NCBI GenBank assembly: GCA_035474375.1
Contig: DATINJ010000329.1
Span: forward strand, 1 to 64,000
Source: JANNPJ01 sp035474375
GTDB lineage: Bacteria > Actinomycetota > Actinomycetes > Actinomycetales > Kineosporiaceae
Direction: 5' to 3'
Length of the DNA: 64,000 nt
The notes beneath the pieces are model-generated. The model was given only the letters and a program-made list of their open reading frames with translations, did no database searches and was not told where the DNA came from. A program made the position numbers and the translations under genes. Within the stretch, counting starts at the first letter, position 1. Every line of letters begins with the position of its first letter. Shown piece by piece: positions 50,255-59,308 of the stretch.

Positions 50255-51523
50255 GTGGACGCCGGAACCGGGAAGACCGCCGCCGGGCTCGCCCGGTACG
50301 CGGTCGCGGCGACCCTGGTCCGGGCCGCCGATGCCGGTGCCGTGGTCGGTCTGGTCCTGCTGGCGGTTGATCCGGCACGACGAGCGGGTGCCGGTCCGAC
50401 GGTGGCAGGTCTGCTCGCCGCGGCCTTGACCGCCCCACATCTGATCGGGCCGTGGATCGCCCACCAGCTGGATCGCGCTCGCGACGGACGGGCCCTGCTG
50501 GCCTGGTCCTATCTGCTCTATGCGGTCGCGCTGGCGGTCGGATCGGTGAGTGTGGGGCGGGCGCCGGCTGCCGTCTCGATCCTCGCGGTCGGGGTCGCCG
50601 GTTCATGCGGTCCGCTCCTGACCGGAGGGCTCAGCAGCCGACTCGCCGGGATAGCCGGGCCAGGCGAGCGCGCCCAGCGTCGGGCGCAGGGCTGGGACGC
50701 CGTGACGTACGGAGTCGGTGGGACGGCGGGTCCGGCCGTGGTGGCCGCATCGTCGGCGGTGACCGGGCCACAGGCGGCGTTGCTCGGGCTCTGCGCCGGG
50801 GCCGCAATCGCGGCCGGGTTGACCCTGACCTTGCCCCCAGCGCGCTCAGCGGCGTCCACCACCGGCGTGACGGACCCTGTCCTCGGCGTCCGGGCCGGGC
50901 TCGGGCTGCTCTGGACCAGTGGTCCGCTGCGGCGGGTCACCACCATGACGATGCTGGGTGCATTGGGCATGGGCGCGCTACCGCTGGCCGCTGTGGCGCT
51001 CGGCAGCAGCCTGGCCGGCCGGGCCGGCGCAGGCGCCACCCTGACGATGGCGGCGGGGGCGGGAGGTCTGGTCGGCTCGCTGGCCGTGACGATCTTTCCG
51101 ATCCGTGGCGAACCCGATTTGCTGGCCCGGCGGCTCTTCGCCGCGCTTACCGTCGTCATCGTCGGCTGCGCGCTGGCCCCGACCTTCGTCCTGTCGGTGA
51201 CCGGGTTCGCGCTGATCGGCGTGGGTAATGCAACGTCCTTCACCGCCACCCTGGCCGCGCGGTCGACGTACGCGCCGCCTGCCGCTCGCGCCCAGGTGTT
51301 CGTCACCAGTGCGGGGCTGAAGGTGGCGATGTCGTCGGCCGGCTCTGCGGTGGCCGGGATCGGCATCGGGGCCGGCTTCGGCGGTCGAACGTTGTTACTG
51401 GTCGCCGCCGCGGCCACCGGGATCGGGGTGCTGATCGCGGTGGGGGACAGGCTGTTCGAGCGCCGTGGCGACCAGATTCCTCACCACCACGAACGTGCTA
51501 AAAGTCCCACCCGGGGTCGCTGA
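50255..51523 (+). CDS. MFS transporter
   Basis: A 422-residue major facilitator with about twelve hydrophobic segments and small-residue-rich helices. It belongs to the MFS_1/MFS_3-like exporters (GPWIAHQLDRARDGRALLAWSYLL resembles the loop 2-3 motif A region). The substrate is unknown. The GTG at 50255 follows GGGAGG; an ATG at 50225 is an alternative. Downstream small gene 51651 is on the same strand. Confidence 0.85.
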   Translation: MDAGTGKTAAGLARYAVAATLVRAADAGAVVGLVLLAVDPARRAGAGPTVAGLLAAALTAPHLIGPWIAHQLDRARDGRALLAWSYLLYAVALAVGSVSVGRAPAAVSILAVGVAGSCGPLLTGGLSSRLAGIAGPGERAQRRAQGWDAVTYGVGGTAGPAVVAASSAVTGPQAALLGLCAGAAIAAGLTLTLPPARSAASTTGVTDPVLGVRAGLGLLWTSGPLRRVTTMTMLGALGMGALPLAAVALGSSLAGRAGAGATLTMAAGAGGLVGSLAVTIFPIRGEPDLLARRLFAALTVVIVGCALAPTFVLSVTGFALIGVGNATSFTATLAARSTYAPPAARAQVFVTSAGLKVAMSSAGSAVAGIGIGAGFGGRTLLLVAAAATGIGVLIAVGDRLFERRGDQIPHHHERAKSPTRGR

Positions 51524-51650
51524 ACATCTAGACGACGTGGCTCGCGCAGGCCCCGCCAAGAGCCAGCGACGCGCAACGGCAGCGACCGTCACGACGCGCA
51601 TCGAAACCTGGGGCTGGCAGGCTACTGGTCTCGCCCGGCAGACTCACCAG

Positions 51651-52052
51651 GTGCCAGCAGACCTCCCGACCGGACAGCCGGTGTTTCGTGCTCTTGACCG
51701 CCCTCGACCGCTTGCGGCGCCGGAGCTTCGATTGCTGTCGTGGTTAACCAGCGGAATTGGCCAAGAGCTGACTACTCAGGTCGCGGAAAGTGTCGTCGTG
51801 GGCGAATGCGGGTGCGGGTGTTCGTCCGTGGAACTGAGCACCACCGCTGGGCCGCTGTCGACGAGAACCCTTGTTCGGCTGACCGACTCGGACCAGCTGG
51901 ATTACGCCTCACTGAACGGGACGGCTCGCAGCGAGCTCGGTCATCGGGTCGACGTCGTGCTGCACATCGTGGACGGCAGGCTGCACGAACTGGAGATCTT
52001 CGACACCGATGCGGGCGAGGGAACCGCCGTCGATCTCAACAGCCTGACCTGA
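51651..52052 (+). CDS. Conserved-looking hypothetical protein
   Basis: A 133-residue protein with no recognised domain. It has a helical start (LAAPELRLLSWLTSG), a CGCGC segment within VVVGECGCGCSSVEL, and a strand-rich end (VVLHIVDGRLHELEIFDTDAGEG). The frame is open further upstream, into the MFS gene, but third-position GC is lower there, so the GTG at 51651 is preferred. Function cannot be assigned. Confidence 0.6.
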   Translation: MPADLPTGQPVFRALDRPRPLAAPELRLLSWLTSGIGQELTTQVAESVVVGECGCGCSSVELSTTAGPLSTRTLVRLTDSDQLDYASLNGTARSELGHRVDVVLHIVDGRLHELEIFDTDAGEGTAVDLNSLT

Positions 52053-52081
52053 CTCATCCTCGCCCGAGCCTGACAACGGGG

Positions 52082-52759
52082 TCAGTCGCCGCCCAGACCC
52101 ATGATCAGCAGGCTGATGAACTGGATCATGTACGGGGCGAACTCGATCGCCGTCGGCGCGAGTTGGGCGTCCTGCGTGTAGAGCTCCGCCAGTCGCTGCG
52201 GCGGATGCGACAGCTGCCAGATCATCGCCGCCTGAGCAGTGATCATGCTGACCAGTTCCTGACCAGTCTCCGGGCCGACGAACAGCCCCAGCCGGGTCAG
52301 CGCGGCCATGATGGCGTCCCCCGCGGCCATCGACGCGGCCAAGGTCTGCAGCTTGTACTCCTGCAGAGTCTCCACGGAGACGTTGTGCTCCAGGTTCAGC
52401 GGGGCCTGCGCCAGCAGATCACAGAACAGCGGATGCTCCGTCAGGGAGCCGGTGAGCGCGACGGCGAGTTGCCGACTGTCCGTGGAGACGGCCTGGAGCG
52501 TCTGCTCCACGGCTGCGGCCCACTCCCGCCACGTCCAGGAGGTGAGCACCAGGAAGATCTGCTCACGGCTGCCGAAGAACCGCAACAAGGTGGGACGGGT
52601 GATCCCGGCCGCCCGGGCGATGGACGTCATGCTGACCGAGCGGACGTCCCGGGCCAGGGCAAGATCGCGAGCTGTTTCCAGGATCGCCTCAGACCGGAGT
52701 CGCGGATGCTGGGGAATCGCGACCCGTTGGAATATCGGCATGTCGGGCCCGCTGGCCAT
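52082..52759 (-). CDS. TetR-family transcriptional regulator
   Basis: A 225-residue TetR regulator: the HTH region reads ILETARDLALARDVRSVSMTSIARAAGITRPTLLRFFGSREQIF, followed by an all-helical ligand domain. The ATG at 52759 or 52741 starts just before the DNA-binding domain. It is not divergent from any obvious target: the neighbouring gene on the same strand ends at 52909 and the other flank is convergent. The target is unknown, perhaps itself. Confidence 0.9.
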   Translation of the reverse strand: MASGPDMPIFQRVAIPQHPRLRSEAILETARDLALARDVRSVSMTSIARAAGITRPTLLRFFGSREQIFLVLTSWTWREWAAAVEQTLQAVSTDSRQLAVALTGSLTEHPLFCDLLAQAPLNLEHNVSVETLQEYKLQTLAASMAAGDAIMAALTRLGLFVGPETGQELVSMITAQAAMIWQLSHPPQRLAELYTQDAQLAPTAIEFAPYMIQFISLLIMGLGGD

Positions 52760-52859
52760 GTGACCAAAGATAATGAAACGCCGTTCGGCTGCCAACCGGC
52801 GGGGTGGTCTCTGCACGTCTGCGGCCTGGCGTGTCCGTCGGTGGCGCGCGGCCAAACGA

Positions 52860-52900
52860 AGGTCGGTGGCGCCCGGGCGAGCCCGTGGCGCCACCGACCT
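52860..52900. terminator. Strong hairpin terminator after the S1 pseudoprotease
   Basis: A perfect 14-bp stem (AGGTCGGTGGCGCC at 52860-52873; complement at 52887-52900) with a loop that itself can pair (CGGGC/GCCCG). It begins 8 bases beyond the stop of the minus-strand gene. Confidence 0.8.
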
Positions 52901-52908
52901 CGAGATCG

Positions 52909-55137
52909 TCAGGAGATAAAGGGCACGGCCGAGATCAGTGGCTGGTCCCAGCCATCCTTGTCGACCGGGTCGTCGGCGTGTGCCTGGATGTCGGTGCCGA
53001 CACCGTCGAACGGGGCCGCATCCTTGAACCAGTCCATCCCGCCGTCCGTGGTCTGCCCGTAGTACAGACCGGCGCCGGGCGAGGTGACCTGCTTGTAGGT
53101 CGTCCAGCCCGAACTAGTCAGGTTGGAGCCGGTCCACGCGCCGGCTCCGGTGATCGAGTACGACCGGAGAACCCCGTCGTTCCGCACGCCGAGGATCCAG
53201 CCCGGTCCGGTGGCGGTCAGCGTGTTCAGCGTGAAGCCGGTGGCGATCTCGGTGCGGCTGGCGAAGTCGGCCAGTACCGCCGGCTTGGCGGTGGTCACCG
53301 TGTATCGCACGAGCAGCCCGCCGGCGATGCCGTAGAGCGAGCCGGCCCCGTCGTACGCCAGCTGGCCGTGGTTCCATCCCCGGCCGATGTCGACCGGTGT
53401 GCCGAAGGTGAGCGTCGGCGTGGTGGAGAGCACGTCGACCCGGAAGATGTGGTCGCCCGTCGAGGTGACCAGCACCGTGTTGAAGTTCAGCGCGGCCATC
53501 GCCTTCGCCGTGAAGCCAAGCGTGGCGGCCGAGGTCACCGTGGTCGCTCGGTCACCGGTTGCCGAGTCGATCGCCGAGTAGGTCAGGTGATTGCCGGAGT
53601 CGACGCCGAAGATCGAGACGTCGGCCGGACCCTGCGGGTAGGACGGCGAGGGCACGGCGGACAGCAGGGACTGGGTCCAGCCGCTGGTGTCGACCGGGTC
53701 CGAGGCGTGGGCCTGGAGGTCGGTGCCCACGCCGTCGAACGGCGATGCGTCCTTGAACCAGACCATGCCGCCGGCGGCGGTGCGTGCGTAGTAGAGCCCG
53801 TTGCCCGGTGAGACGACGTGGGTGTAGGCGGCCCATCCGCTGGTGGTGAGGTTGTTTCCGGTCCACTTGCCGGCGCCTTGAATCTTGTAGGACCGCAGAA
53901 CTCCGTCGGCGCGCCCGCCGAGGAGCCAGTCCGGGCCGGTGGCGGTCAGCGTATTGAGGGTGAATCCGTCGACGATCACCGTGCGGTTGATGATGTTCGT
54001 TGCGGAGGGCTTCGCACTGGTGACGGTATAGCGGATGAGCGTGCCCCCGGCGACGCCGAAGAGTGACCCGTCACCGTCGTACGAGAGTTGGGTGTGGTTC
54101 CATCCCCGTCCCAGGTCAACCGGGGCGGCGAAGGTGAGCGCCGGGTTGGTGGCCGTTACGTCGACCCGGTAGAGGTGATCACCCGTCGAGGTGACCAGCA
54201 CCGTGTTGAAGTTGAGGGCGGTCATCGCCTTGGGAGTGAAGCCGAGCGTGGCGGCCGAGGTGATGGTGGCGCGCCGGTCGCCGGTGGCCGAGTCGATCGA
54301 CGACCAGGTGAGGTGTCCGTCGGCGGTCGCGCCGAAGATGGCGACGTCGGCCACGTTCTGCCGGATCCAGCCGGCCAGGTTGTCGGTGCGGATCTCTACC
54401 GCGTCACGCCGCGTCACGGTCTCGTTCATGCAGCCGCCCTGAAAGGAGCGGTAGTGCAGGCCGACAAGCTCAAGACCCGAGCCGGTGGAGCGCACCGCGG
54501 GCCCGCCCGCGTCGCCGCGGCAAATCGCAGCGTCGGCGGTGGTGCCGGTGATCGTCATCGTGTCGGCGTCGAGGGAATTCACCGTGAACGCGCCGACGTG
54601 CAGCTTGTCGGGTACCCACTCGGTGGCGGTGCGGCCGAAGCCGGCCGCGCTGATCTGGTCGTCGGCAGCGGGCGCGGTGCTGGCCAGCGGCACCGGCGCG
54701 ATGCCGGTCACCGGCGTGGCGAGCTTGGCGAGCACGACGCCGCGCTCCGGGTAGGGCACGAGCTGGACGACGGGCGACACCTGACCGCCGGTGCCGGTCA
54801 GATCGAACCGGCCGACGGTGACGATGGTCGAGGTGGGTGGGGCGCCGAGCGTGATCGGTGCGTCGCCGGCGAAGCAGTCGAGGGCCGTCAGCACCCACTG
54901 CGGCGCGACCAGGGCTCCCGTGCAGCCCGTGCCGCCCGGGGTGTCGCCCACGGACACCTTGGCGACGAAGGCATAGGCGGAATCGGTGACCGTCTCACCC
55001 TCCAGGGCCGAGGCCGGCGCCGTCAACATGAGGCCGACAAGCGCCGTGGCGGTCGTGGCGGCAGCCACGGCCGCCAGAATGTGTCTGGCCCGTGGGCGGT
55101 GTCGATGGCGCGTTGCCGCGGTTATCCCGTGAATCAT
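52909..55137 (-). CDS. Secreted trypsin-fold pseudoprotease with duplicated C-terminal propeller-like domain
   Basis: A 742-residue exported protein. After the signal peptide (residues 1-44), an S1 trypsin-like domain spans about 48-265. All three catalytic residues are replaced: TAAHC reads TALDC (D87), the Asp motif DIALL reads GVVLA (G133), and GDSGGP reads GDAGGP (A210). Proteolysis is therefore not expected. The remainder is two homologous segments of about 240 residues (DVAIFGATADGHLTWSSIDSATG and DVSIFGVDSGNHLTYSAIDSATG), resembling tachylectin-type carbohydrate-binding propellers. A secreted binding protein is the likely role. Confidence 0.88.
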   Translation of the reverse strand: MIHGITAATRHRHRPRARHILAAVAAATTATALVGLMLTAPASALEGETVTDSAYAFVAKVSVGDTPGGTGCTGALVAPQWVLTALDCFAGDAPITLGAPPTSTIVTVGRFDLTGTGGQVSPVVQLVPYPERGVVLAKLATPVTGIAPVPLASTAPAADDQISAAGFGRTATEWVPDKLHVGAFTVNSLDADTMTITGTTADAAICRGDAGGPAVRSTGSGLELVGLHYRSFQGGCMNETVTRRDAVEIRTDNLAGWIRQNVADVAIFGATADGHLTWSSIDSATGDRRATITSAATLGFTPKAMTALNFNTVLVTSTGDHLYRVDVTATNPALTFAAPVDLGRGWNHTQLSYDGDGSLFGVAGGTLIRYTVTSAKPSATNIINRTVIVDGFTLNTLTATGPDWLLGGRADGVLRSYKIQGAGKWTGNNLTTSGWAAYTHVVSPGNGLYYARTAAGGMVWFKDASPFDGVGTDLQAHASDPVDTSGWTQSLLSAVPSPSYPQGPADVSIFGVDSGNHLTYSAIDSATGDRATTVTSAATLGFTAKAMAALNFNTVLVTSTGDHIFRVDVLSTTPTLTFGTPVDIGRGWNHGQLAYDGAGSLYGIAGGLLVRYTVTTAKPAVLADFASRTEIATGFTLNTLTATGPGWILGVRNDGVLRSYSITGAGAWTGSNLTSSGWTTYKQVTSPGAGLYYGQTTDGGMDWFKDAAPFDGVGTDIQAHADDPVDKDGWDQPLISAVPFIS

Positions 55138-55265
55138 CCGAATCTCCCGCGTTAGAGGTGTGCACCCGCGTGACGCGAGCGGGGCGACTGTATAGAACCC
55201 AACGAGGTGTTTTCGGACCTTTCAGGCTGGGATGAATAGATCAAGATCCGGCCTGTGCTGCGGCG

Positions 55266-56234
55266 TCACTCGAACTGGGAGTGCCGCTCGGCGATCCGGG
55301 TCGCGGTCGCGAGCATCTGCCGTCCGGTCGGTTGCATGTCGAGCGTGGTCAGCAGCAGGCCGGTGGATACCCGCTCGACGACCCCCCAGTCCCAGGCTGC
55401 CCTGGCATCCAGTCCGGTCCGGGCGGCTATGCGATGGGCGCGCTCGTGCGGGTCGCCCTGGAGCAGTTCTACCGGGTCCTCGCGCATCACGACGCCAAGG
55501 TCGTACTCGGCCTCGGCCAGCAATCCGTCCGGGTCGACCAGCTTGAAATCCGCGCCCGCTCGCAGCGTGTTCCACTGGTGCAGATCGCCGTGGACCAGGA
55601 CGGCCAGTTCGTCGTCATGCGCAGCGATCCGGAGCTCAGCGCAGGCCAGGGCATGGTCGACTGCCTGCTCCGACGCTGGCCGGCCCAGGTCCTCCCAGGT
55701 CTTGACGATGAACTCGGCCAGCCGCCGGCCCTTTTCCGCACCGGTCGGGAGGCCGCAACTCGGCGCCGGACGCCACATCCGGCTCGCCGCCGAGCAGAGA
55801 ATCTCCTGCCGTCGCCGTAGCGGCACGGACAGCTGGGCGAGGGAGGGCCCGAGCCGCTCCAGCAGCAGCGCGCCGCGGGCCTGGTCCTCGCGCAGCAGCC
55901 GGACGCACCCCACACCATCGGTCAGGCGCAGCACGGTGATCTCGTTGGCCGCATCGTTCCCGGGGCGTGGAACGAGGACTTTCACCACGGCCGGGGTGCG
56001 ATCGGCCAGCGTCGCCTCCGCGACGAACGCCTCCGTCGCGTCCTGGTACGCCCGGCCAACGGTGATCGACCAATCCCGTTCCAGACCAGCCACCAGGGCC
56101 GGAAGGTCGACGAGCCACTCGTCGGCAGCCACGGTCAGCGCCTTTCGCCGGACCGTCTCCGGAACCTCGACCACCAATGGCTTCCTCCAGTCAGGACCCG
56201 CGAGAGGGATTTGTGGCACCGGGTTGCGATCCAC
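55266..56234 (-). CDS. APH(6)/streptomycin-kinase-like phosphotransferase
   Basis: A 322-residue kinase of the aminoglycoside/hydroxyurea antibiotic resistance kinase family (APH_6_hur). The catalytic loop VLVHGDLHQWNTL carries the Brenner-type HGDxxxxN motif, followed by the metal-binding LVDPDGLLAEAEYDLG. An N-terminal lobe has VVKVLVP with the ATP Lys. Members phosphorylate aminoglycosides such as streptomycin, but many have unknown natural substrates. GTG start. No antibiotic gene cluster surrounds it. Confidence 0.9.
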   Translation of the reverse strand: MDRNPVPQIPLAGPDWRKPLVVEVPETVRRKALTVAADEWLVDLPALVAGLERDWSITVGRAYQDATEAFVAEATLADRTPAVVKVLVPRPGNDAANEITVLRLTDGVGCVRLLREDQARGALLLERLGPSLAQLSVPLRRRQEILCSAASRMWRPAPSCGLPTGAEKGRRLAEFIVKTWEDLGRPASEQAVDHALACAELRIAAHDDELAVLVHGDLHQWNTLRAGADFKLVDPDGLLAEAEYDLGVVMREDPVELLQGDPHERAHRIAARTGLDARAAWDWGVVERVSTGLLLTTLDMQPTGRQMLATATRIAERHSQFE

Positions 56235-56365
56235 ACAGGCACGATAAGCGCCGGGACGCGCGGTGGCGATCGGCGGCCCTTCGCAAAATCACCACGAAGG
56301 CGATCAATAACGCATATCATCGCAGTCTGGTCCATGCAGGTAGGCCGACAGCAGTCTGGGGAATC

Positions 56366-57430
56366 ATGCGCAGCACCCTTCGTCACCTCCGCATCCGAAT
56401 CCGGGTCGCGGTTGCTGCCTTGAGCGTGGGCCTGATCGTCGCGTCGACGGTCGGCGGCTCAGCGGTTGCGTTCAACGCCGGTCCGGGCGGGCTGCCGGCC
56501 GGCTGCACCTGGACCATCCATGAGCTGCCGATGCCACCGGGCTGGATTGACGGATTCGCGCGCAGGGGAGACGGCTCGTCGTTCGTCGGCTACGGCACCG
56601 ACCCTGGGGGAGCGGTGCGCTCGTTGCTTTGGCGCCAAGGGGCGGTGACGGAACTCGCCTCCCCAGGCGGTGCGGAGGCGGAGGCCCTGGATGTGAATCG
56701 CCGAGGTGCTGTCCTGGCTTTCACCCACTTCCAACGACCCCGTCCGTTTGTCTGGATCAACGGTCGGGTGGTGCCGCTGGCCGTGCCGGCCGGTGCGACG
56801 TCCACGATCGGATATGCGATCAACGACGCCGGGATCATCGTCGGCTCCGCTGTAGTCGCCGGAGCGACGCACGGGATCGTCTGGTCGTTGCGCTCACCGC
56901 AGCGCTATCGCGACCTCGGTGTCGCCGACGGCAGCCTGGACCTGAACGACCTGACCGAGACTGGCGTCATCGTTGGCAGCAGCCAGACCTCGGACCCGTT
57001 CACCGGCCCGATCCGGGCGCTGAGAGGCACCGTTGCGGAAGGGCTTTCGTCGCTGCCGGGGGTGGATCCGGCGCAGGACTCGCACGCCGCCAGGGCGGCC
57101 GGCCGCTACGTCATCGGGATCGGACAGGTGCCCGGCGCGGCCGCAGATCGCAGCGGGGTGCTCTGGAAAGGCGACGTCGCCACCGCCCTGCCGCCGGCCA
57201 TGGGCGCGCTGGCGGTGAACAGCAAGGGCCTGGTCGCCGGGTACATCAGCGACGGCAGGTCCCGGGTGACGACCTGGGCGGCGGGGACCACGTGGACGCT
57301 GCCGGACCTGAGCGACTTCGCCCCGCTGGGCAACAGCGCCGCCAACGACGTGATGGAGGACGGCACTGTCATCGGCGGCAGCACCACTGCCGACGGCCGC
57401 TCGGTGCCGGTCACCTGGACCTGCGGGTAG
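56366..57430 (+). CDS. Secreted HAF-repeat protein
   Basis: A 354-residue exported protein with a signal peptide (VAVAALSVGLIVASTVGGSAVA). The mature part holds several HAF-type repeats, recognised by IGYAINDAGIIVGSA, LDLNDLTETGVIVGSS, ALAVNSKGLVAGY and AANDVMEDGTVIGGS. These probably form a beta-propeller. The function of the family is unknown. The start at 56366 follows GGGG and lies directly before the signal peptide. It is divergent from the kinase gene. Confidence 0.88.
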   Translation: MRSTLRHLRIRIRVAVAALSVGLIVASTVGGSAVAFNAGPGGLPAGCTWTIHELPMPPGWIDGFARRGDGSSFVGYGTDPGGAVRSLLWRQGAVTELASPGGAEAEALDVNRRGAVLAFTHFQRPRPFVWINGRVVPLAVPAGATSTIGYAINDAGIIVGSAVVAGATHGIVWSLRSPQRYRDLGVADGSLDLNDLTETGVIVGSSQTSDPFTGPIRALRGTVAEGLSSLPGVDPAQDSHAARAAGRYVIGIGQVPGAAADRSGVLWKGDVATALPPAMGALAVNSKGLVAGYISDGRSRVTTWAAGTTWTLPDLSDFAPLGNSAANDVMEDGTVIGGSTTADGRSVPVTWTCG

Positions 57431-57437
57431 CCGGCGA

Positions 57438-58037
57438 TCAGCCCCACGGCGGCAGCTCGGGGGCCGGCCCGCGACCGATGAGCCAGCCGAGCAACTCCGC
57501 CGAATCGGCTCGGTTCGGCAGTTTCGGTAGCTCCCGCGCCAGCGTGTCCTGGATGAAATCGGCAGGCCAGTCCTTCGGGGTGTACCCGAGGGCGAGGTCG
57601 ACATGGTGCACCTCGACCTCGCGGATCCGGCTGAGCAGCACCGCGCTCGCGGGCGCCAGGTTGCCCTCGACCGCGCGGGTGAGCCGTTCCCAGGCGGCCG
57701 CCGGCAGGGTGGCCGCCACCTGCTCGGCGGCGAGCGCCGACTGGCGGACGTCGGCCACCAGTTCGGCTGCCGGTCGGCCGGCCCCAGCGTCGATCTCCGC
57801 TGCGCGACCGGCCACGCCGCCCGGGTACTGATCCACAACCTCGTTGCGTGCGGCTCCGGCCAGCCGCCGGACCACGCTGTCGGCGTTGCGCGCCAGATGC
57901 GCCAGCACGTGGCCCACGGTCCAGCCCGGGAGCAGGCTGGGCCGCCGGACGGCGTCGTCCGTCAGCCCTTCGAGTCGTTCAAACAGCCGCTGGTGGGCCT
58001 GGTGCAAGCGCTGGGTGCTCTGTTCCGGATCAAACAT
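57438..58037 (-). CDS. Maleylpyruvate-isomerase-fold (MDMPI/DinB_2) mycothiol-dependent enzyme
   Basis: A 199-residue DinB-like helical-bundle protein. The N-terminal LLPGWTVGHVLAHLARNADSV and the later IREVEVHHVDLALGY supply the metal-binding His positions typical of MDMPI N-terminal domains. Family enzymes use mycothiol, the actinobacterial thiol, as cofactor; the substrate here is unknown. The ATG at 58037 is chosen for family fit. It follows the hydrolase gene on the same strand by 13 bases, likely one operon. Confidence 0.9.
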   Translation of the reverse strand: MFDPEQSTQRLHQAHQRLFERLEGLTDDAVRRPSLLPGWTVGHVLAHLARNADSVVRRLAGAARNEVVDQYPGGVAGRAAEIDAGAGRPAAELVADVRQSALAAEQVAATLPAAAWERLTRAVEGNLAPASAVLLSRIREVEVHHVDLALGYTPKDWPADFIQDTLARELPKLPNRADSAELLGWLIGRGPAPELPPWG

Positions 58038-58050
58038 GAGTCCATTCTGG

Positions 58051-58890
58051 TCAGCCGGGGACGCCGTCCACGACCACCGATCGACAGGCGGTGAGCACCG
58101 CGTCGCCGAAACGGCCCGGCGCGTCCAGGCAGACCCCGTGGTCACCGTCGATCTCGTGGACGCTGACCGCGCGGATCGCCGCCGCGAGTCGGCGCTGCCG
58201 GGACGGCGGGACGACATGGTCGCTGCGGGTGATCAGGACCGCGGTGGGCACGTCGACGTCCCCGATCCATTGGTGCGAAGTGAACCGGGCTACCTCCTCG
58301 AAGGCGTCGGACGTCGTGGCCAGGCTGGTGCGCTCCATTTCCGTGTGCGCCCAGGAGCGAAGTCCGGAATGGCGGACCTGCCCCAGGACAGCCGAGGCCA
58401 GGACGCCGGAGCCCATCAGCGGCAGAAACGGATTGAACCGCATGGCTCTGGTGAATCCCATCAGCGACAGCGACATCAACCCTTCATCCCGGGAGCCACG
58501 GAAGTTGCGGGCGGTCGCGCAGAGCACCAGCCCGGCGACCAATCGACGATGCCGTTGCCAGGTCAGCTGCGCGACCAGGCCGCCCATCGAATACCCCACG
58601 ATGATTACCCGCTCCAGGCCAAGGGTTTCGATCAGCGCCGCGACGTCGTCCGCGCAGTCGATCAGCCGGAACCGACCGCGCAGCGGAGTGCGACCGTGCC
58701 CGCGCAGGTCGGGCGCCACCACCCGGAAATGCTGCCGAAGCGGGCCGAAGGCGCCGAACCAGTTCAGATCCGCGGTCACCGCGACACCGTGCAGCAGGAG
58801 CACGGTCGGGGCCGCCGGTCCGCCGTCCTCCCGAACAAATACCTTGCCACGGCGGGGGAGTTCGATCGTCCGTCCTGGTGGCAGCCGCAA
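58051..58890 (-). CDS. Alpha/beta hydrolase
   Basis: A 279-residue alpha/beta-hydrolase: HG motif LLLHGVAVT, nucleophile elbow GYSMGG, acid in TRSDHVVPP and His in DGDHGVCLD. There is no signal peptide. The frame is the same as that of the upstream phasin-like gene, with a single TAG between them; the TTG at 58890 has no clear ribosome-binding site, so translation may be coupled to that gene or use an upstream CTG. Beside two phasin-like proteins, a role in polyester or lipid granule turnover is possible. Confidence 0.9.
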   Translation of the reverse strand: MRLPPGRTIELPRRGKVFVREDGGPAAPTVLLLHGVAVTADLNWFGAFGPLRQHFRVVAPDLRGHGRTPLRGRFRLIDCADDVAALIETLGLERVIIVGYSMGGLVAQLTWQRHRRLVAGLVLCATARNFRGSRDEGLMSLSLMGFTRAMRFNPFLPLMGSGVLASAVLGQVRHSGLRSWAHTEMERTSLATTSDAFEEVARFTSHQWIGDVDVPTAVLITRSDHVVPPSRQRRLAAAIRAVSVHEIDGDHGVCLDAPGRFGDAVLTACRSVVVDGVPG

Positions 58891-58917
58891 CCATTCGCCC
58901 GTGGTCAGCGGGCTCGG

Positions 58918-59190
58918 CTACTTGAGCTGTTCGCGGACGGTAGTCAGGTAGACCTGAGACATCTCCCGGACGAAATCGGCGTTGGTGTTCGCCAGCGTGC
59001 TGACCCATTCGAGCTGGGTGCCCTCGGCGGCTTGCTTCTGCAGCTTGAGGTAGCTGTTCAGGAGCTGCTCGTAGGCGTCCAACCAGGTCCGGCCGTTCTG
59101 CTTGCCGGCCTCGATCGCCTGGTTGCTCAGCTCTTTGAGTCGTTGGACGGTCTCTTCGACATCGGGAGTGTTGGCCGAGGGAAACGTCAT
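58918..59190 (-). CDS. Small helical phasin-like protein
   Basis: A 90-residue helical protein (VEETVQRLKELSNQAIEAGKQNG; LDAYEQLLNSYLKLQKQAAE). It resembles phasin-family amphipathic proteins in size and heptad-like pattern, and recalls the protein at 60868-61146. Phasins coat polyhydroxyalkanoate or lipid granules. No PHA synthase is in the window, so the call rests on sequence character only. Confidence 0.65.
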   Translation of the reverse strand: MTFPSANTPDVEETVQRLKELSNQAIEAGKQNGRTWLDAYEQLLNSYLKLQKQAAEGTQLEWVSTLANTNADFVREMSQVYLTTVREQLK

Positions 59191-59308
59191 CGCAGCTGCT
59201 CCGAATCGTCCGAGGTCGGATGGTTTTCGGAGTCTTGCACAGGGGCTCGTAGCGTCCTACGGTCGCCGGGGTGGGCTTCCGGCCAGCAGAACGGAGGGTT
59301 GCGCAGGT

